From: Riptortus pedestris
Taxonomy: Eukaryota > Arthropoda > Insecta > Hemiptera > Alydidae
Assembly (NCBI GenBank): GCA_019009955.1
Contig: CM032228.1
Span: 176,925,501-176,989,500, forward strand
DNA length: 64,000 nucleotides
Direction of reading: 5' to 3'
The translations under genes and the position numbers were made by a program. Shown here one piece after another: positions 60,901 to 64,000 of this stretch (positions within the stretch are counted from its first letter, which is position 1; each line of letters starts with the position of its first letter). The notes beneath the pieces are model-generated. The model ran no database searches and was not told the origin of the DNA. It was given only the letters and a program-made list of their open reading frames with translations.

Positions 60901-61434
60901 AAATTGAAATTTGTTAAAATTATGTAAAAATGTAATTAACAGATCTCTCTCCAAACGTATTTATTCTAAATTTCGTGTAAACAATAATCGAATGTATTGT
61001 TTTCATCGGACCTTCAATGACGGATACAGGATAAATTCGCAATGTGATTTTATGCTCTAGAGGCCATAATTTTTATTTGAACGATACGTAATGGGTATTT
61101 AACCATTTCGTGAAATAACAAAGGTTATGACCCGGCGAAGTGTGGGGCTTAGAAATAGAGTAAAATGCAATTAGTAAAACACTAAAACTCTCATTTTAAA
61201 ATTTGTCTATAAATTAACCTAACTATTTGAATTTCGTTTTTTTGGTTTTACTGCAATTTAACTCCTACTGCTAGAGATACGGAAGAAATCCTTGCCTTGG
61301 TCACTTCACTTTCTATAGAACTTAACCACTATCATGCCTGAAAATGCTCCTGCGTCTCCTACAGTTTTCTAGGCGGGAATTCTACATTTTAATAAAAGGC
61401 AGTCTGCTCACATCTTCATTTCGGAGTATAAATT

Positions 61435-61469
<35 letters not shown>

Positions 61470-62515
61470 GAAAAAGATTTCTTTGTGTTTAAACATTTTT
61501 ATTGAGAGTTGTGTTGAAAATTTATTGAGGTTGTAATTTAATTTCTGTGCTTGGATGGTTATTCATGTTCATGTGCCACAAGAGGAATTCGAAATAAATT
61601 TACCAAAACGTTTAATAGAGATATAATGTTATTAGAATAATGTAATTAATCTACCATGCATTTTAGAGACTGTGTTCGCCAAATTTTCAAATTATTGAAG
61701 TCCCCTCTCAACAGTAGTATTTGAAAAATAACATTTGGTATTTTAAATTTTCTACTCAATTGTCTTTAGTCATCTGTAGGCAATTTTTTTTGTTCAGAAA
61801 ATACTCTCGTCAGAATTCCAAGAGAATATCTTTGAGTGCGTAAAATAACTTGAAATATTTAGCTTGGCATTTGGTGAAGCACTCACGTTGTTTATAGGAG
61901 CCTGCAGCGGAGCTTATCTTCAATTTCACACTTCTTGATTCGGGGATCTCCTCCTCATATTATTTTTCCAAAACTCTGTCTGTTGAAATATTTCTTTCCT
62001 GTGCCTTTTTTCTCTGCTGACTGACACAAGCAACATTATAGTCTTTACAATACTAAGTAAACCTTTCTCTTAATAAATACTACGATACATTTATGTAAGG
62101 GCATTATGATTAAACCTAAAAATTTCTCAGGATTAGTTACAATTTTTCCAATAATTTGATCTTACCCGAAACAAATCAATTGTTTGAATGGATCAAACGA
62201 ATACAGTTTTCATACCTACATCGTCTATTAGATTTATGTCCTATAAAATTTTGAATTTCTACTTCTTATCACCAAATAAAATGGATTAGTGTTTCTGAGT
62301 GCCTTGATGAAATTGTATTTTTTATGTTGGATATTTCGTTTTTTCTTGGATATGAATATTGTCAACGTGATCTACTTCATACTTTTCTATCACTGAAAGG
62401 AGAGGAGGTTTGCTTACAAGTCAAAACTTATTTCGTCAGCTCGTACGCAGTCCTTCCTCTCATTGAAGACGCGTTCCCCTTTTGAAGTATACATACCATC
62501 ATTCGACAAATCTAT
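60901..62515. other. Unassigned DNA without a recognised gene
   Basis: AT-rich sequence. A weak HINE-like stretch (GGTATTTAACCATTTCGTGA) occurs near 61093, and a (TA)n array lies at 61439-61466. No gene is recognised. Confidence 0.45.
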
Positions 62516-62759
62516 TTTCTAAAAACTCAGGGGCTCAGGTTAGCCATGTGAGTTAAAGCGTTGGCCTTAACCTCGCATTGTAAACCTAGAGTGGCGAGTT
62601 CGATTCCCGCCTGGGCAAAGGAATTTATTTAGTGACTGGATTCATTAAATAAAATCCTTAGCGCCCCTGGTGAGGAAAGGGTGGTAACCTGTAGATAACC
62701 CGTCCCAATTAGCCTTAATTGCAAAAAGTGGACGTTAATAAATAATTTCTAATATCTCA
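62516..62759 (+). repeat. Full-length tRNA-derived SINE, reference copy
   Basis: The tRNA-like head spans 62533-62617, 85 nt, a length typical of type II tRNAs. GCTCAGG (62533-62539) pairs with CCTGGGC (62610-62616) as a seven-pair acceptor stem with one G-T pair. TAGCCATGTGAGTTAAAGCG (62541-62560) resembles the A-box region of tRNA Leu/Ser. GTTCGATTCCC (62598-62608) is a good B box. The body ends GTGGACGTTAATAAATAA. Imperfect target duplications TTTCTAAAAACTCA (62516) and TTTCTAATATCTCA (62746) match at 12 of 14 positions. Confidence 0.9.
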
Positions 62760-64000
62760 TATGGTGCTAGGATACTAAGGGGTACCTAATAACAACATTC
62801 TACTTGCAGTCTCATTCTACATATTCATATGGATTCACAAAGTTAATCCAAATAAAGTGTATTGCAGATTTTTTACTTATCACAAAACGTGATTCTCTTA
62901 CTATAACATTTAAGCCAACTACATTAACAAATATTTTCAAGGGTGTGGCACAACTCGATCGGCCTTATCAAATTTCCTGTAGAATTGCAATCATAATTCC
63001 AGATTTCAATGTTCTGCTTGCCCATGGTATATATATGGTTATATGCTTTGAACATTCCATGATCCTATATTTAGAGCATAAATTTATTTTTCCTTTGCGT
63101 GTTTGAGCCATTAAAGGACCTGGCGATTGTTGAACTCGCCCCCTCTCCCTCCCACCGATCTATATAATATCTCCTAATAACTAGGCGGCTAAGTAAAATC
63201 GCTAATTACTCTCAGTTCGGGAAAGTGGTGGAAATTCTAAATAATTTTTGTATAATTCTTCAATTTATATTTCTGTCGATAATACGGACCGGACCGTAAT
63301 TATTCATCTCCGCAAACTGTTCTAAATCACTATTTCAACGCAATCATTATTATCGGAGCCAAACAAATTCTTTAAATCTTCGGACTTCTAAAACATCTCA
63401 TACAGAGTCCTGGGTTCGATAAATAAATGAAATCGAACTGTTGTTCCCAAGTTCATCTATTCTTTAATTATCGTGATATTCATTCAAATTTGTTTAAGTG
63501 GCCAGCGAGTTGGCAGGTTTATTTTCCCATGAATTTCGCAATGGATTTTTCCTCTACAGACTTCCACTATCAGCACTTCCCAAAGGAGTTTGATCCTAAA
63601 AACTTGGGACAATTGTTGTATTTGTTAAACATTCCTTGTATTTTTTTTTTTTTGGGAGACGGAGCAATTAGGAGGTACAATAGTAGAAAAGTGATGGGCT
63701 TTTCTACTGAATGCTAGGCTTGGAAATACGAGCAATGACGCCACCTGTTGGAAGGGGCCTGATTGTAGGGACGAGAATAGCCCAGAAGTAATAAATGTGG
63801 ATGGCAGTAGATTAGCAACCATAGCCCTTTTTATCTTCTATATCTTTCCCTTTCAACAGAACCTCATTTATTCCAGCGCTTCCTCCTTGCTCAATATATT
63901 CCTGCTTACACGCTGAACCGCGAATAAATAAAATTTTCTCCTGCCTTGAAATATTTATTACCTTGTACTTATTTTCTTAGATACTCTATTTCTGAACTTT
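62760..64000. other. Unassigned DNA without a recognised gene
   Basis: Open frames of 100 codons (62804-63106, +) and 96 codons (63427-63717, +) are present, neither with a recognisable domain or codon bias. The region 63700-63800 is less AT-rich. No repeat family is recognised. Confidence 0.45.

Noticed and set aside
62533..62617. A functional tRNA gene
   Set aside because: It is the head of a multi-copy SINE with a body and tail, and no clear anticodon arm can be assigned.

Overview
The window is AT-rich nuclear DNA of an invertebrate animal, most likely an arthropod and probably an insect. This is inferred from a tRNA-derived SINE family, Helentron/DINE-1-like and classical Helitron rolling-circle elements, long (TA)n arrays, a possible 73-bp GT-AG intron, and the absence of any prokaryote-like gene packing. 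No open reading frame in the window matches a protein family I recognise. Almost everything that can be supported is repeat DNA, with a few islands of higher GC content that look exonic or regulatory.

The dominant component is one family of short non-autonomous elements, called HINE here. It has about 15 copies with both ends and a dozen or more fragments. I read it in the Helentron convention: the 5' end is TTTTAGCAGATTTCCC, usually inside a perfect palindrome; a microsatellite, usually (TA)n, follows about 130 bp in; the 3' end carries the inverted copy GGGAAATCTGCT, then a hairpin ACGCAG-CCC-CTGCGT, then GACGGAC and a T tract. Strand + means that reading runs along the given strand. Five copies sit inside other identifiable repeats, and all five lie in a run of four or more T in the same orientation, with no clear target duplication. 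This is what Helentrons (T|T insertion) predict.

Two classical non-autonomous Helitrons (hairpin, CTAG end, A|T target) are present, and both are inserted in HINE microsatellites (10.6-11.9 kb and 56.9-57.5 kb). About ten copies of a tRNA Leu/Ser-like SINE with an (ATT)n tail are scattered through the window; three show 12-14 bp target duplications.

Layout: 0-2.8 kb, unassigned. 2.8-14 kb, dense HINE, SINE and Helitron nests, then a small GC-rich structured block at 13.05-13.18 kb. 14.2-14.8 kb, a CpG-rich block with a CCAAT box. 17.9-20.6 kb, three candidate exons on the + strand. 21-31 kb, repeats. 31-34 kb, unique DNA with a perfect hairpin at 32.66 kb. 34-45 kb, scattered repeats. 45.7-52 kb, mostly unique AT-rich DNA with a candidate TATA/Inr promoter at 48.6 kb. 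52-59.6 kb, the densest nest of repeats, up to three layers deep. 59.6-64 kb, mostly unique DNA with two SINEs.

The real gene content is probably introns or intergenic DNA of genes whose exons lie mostly outside the window or are too short to recognise without transcript data.
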